Assembly (NCBI GenBank): GCA_021641225.1
Contig: JAJWXI010000029.1
Coordinates: 1-15,604, forward strand
Direction of reading: 5' to 3'
From: Collinsella aerofaciens
Lineage (GTDB): Bacteria > Actinomycetota > Coriobacteriia > Coriobacteriales > Coriobacteriaceae
DNA length: 15,604 bases
Shown one piece after another: positions 15,453 through 15,604 of this stretch. Both the position numbers and the translations under genes were made by a program. The notes under the pieces are model-generated. The model searched no databases, had not been told where the DNA came from, and worked only from the letters and a program-made list of their open reading frames with translations. The stretch's first letter is position 1. Each line of letters starts with the position of its first letter.

Positions 15453-15551
15453 AAACCCGCCAGAGCGGCAATCTGCCTTTCAACTTCGGCGGCATGATCA
15501 AAAGATCAATGCCGCCTCGTTTCAAGGCACCTTGCTCGCTCTGGCGGGTTT
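15453..15551. repeat. 99-nt extended imperfect hairpin
   Basis: The outer arms (15453-15467 and 15537-15551) are fifteen perfect complementary bases. Moving inward, GCAA/TTGC (one bulged T), TGCCTT/AAGGCA (15474-15479 with 15524-15529), AAC/GTT, then GGCGGCAT/ATGCCGCC (15488-15495 with 15509-15516) and GATC/GATC close on an AAAA loop. Most of the element is paired, with only small internal loops. The right end runs into TTTT, as in a terminator. It could equally be a structured RNA or a small palindromic repeat element. Confidence 0.6.
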
Positions 15552-15604
15552 TCGCTCATATGACCCAATCCGCTGTCAAGAGCCACAATGGCCCCGCCGA
15601 CCGC
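15552..15604. other. Unassigned end of window
   Basis: Two readings remain possible for this stretch. On the + strand an ATG at 15560 opens 15 codons to the window edge, without a clear ribosome site. On the - strand one frame is open from the edge to a stop at 15556-15558, directly before the 99-nt hairpin, as expected for a convergent gene with its terminator. The sequence is too short to decide. Confidence 0.3.

Noticed and set aside
15560..15604. Possible start of a new + strand gene (ATG at 15560)
   Set aside because: It has only 15 codons before the window edge, no clear ribosome site, and a competing reading as the end of a - strand gene.

Overview
The window looks like a chromosomal segment of a high-GC Gram-positive bacterium. 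I favour a member of the Coriobacteriia close to Collinsella. This rests on protein style: actinobacterial-looking ATP synthase subunits, a LytR-CpsA-Psr wall protein, and GTG/TTG starts with good purine-rich ribosome sites. It also rests on a gene order (prmC - tsaC - upp - atpIBEFHAGDC - murA) that I remember from Gram-positive genomes such as Bacillus. No database was searched, so the genus is an inference. All recognisable genes lie on the + strand.

Region by region: positions 1-458 hold no convincing gene. They contain an AT-rich terminator-like hairpin and a promoter for prmC. prmC (release-factor methyltransferase) carries a roughly 120-residue Ala/Glu-rich insertion. Next is a small hicA-hicB toxin-antitoxin pair with its own promoter, whose -10 box sits inside a perfect inverted repeat. 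tsaC/sua5 (threonylcarbamoyl-AMP synthase family, with an internal insertion) and glpK (glycerol kinase) follow as a close pair. upp (uracil phosphoribosyltransferase) comes after a leader that can fold into three overlapping hairpins.

After a strong inverted repeat behind upp and a candidate promoter, the complete F1Fo ATP synthase operon runs atpI-B-E-F-H-A-G-D-C (5907-12790). Its genes are tightly packed or overlapping; the one long gap is 124 nt before atpE. A classical intrinsic terminator follows atpC. murA starts only 13 nt after the terminator's T-run, with no room for a promoter between them, so murA and the LCP gene behind it may depend on read-through. The LCP gene ends in a Ser/Asp-rich tail. 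A perfect 12-bp hairpin abuts its stop codon, and a 99-nt imperfect hairpin follows. The last 53 nt cannot be assigned.

Functionally this is mostly core housekeeping: translation termination (PrmC), tRNA t6A modification (TsaC), pyrimidine salvage (Upp), glycerol entry (GlpK), energy conversion (ATP synthase) and cell-wall synthesis (MurA, LCP). The one accessory module is hicAB. I did not find a clearly new system. The most unusual items are the PrmC insertion, the overlapping hairpins before upp, the terminator abutting murA and the 99-nt hairpin at the end.
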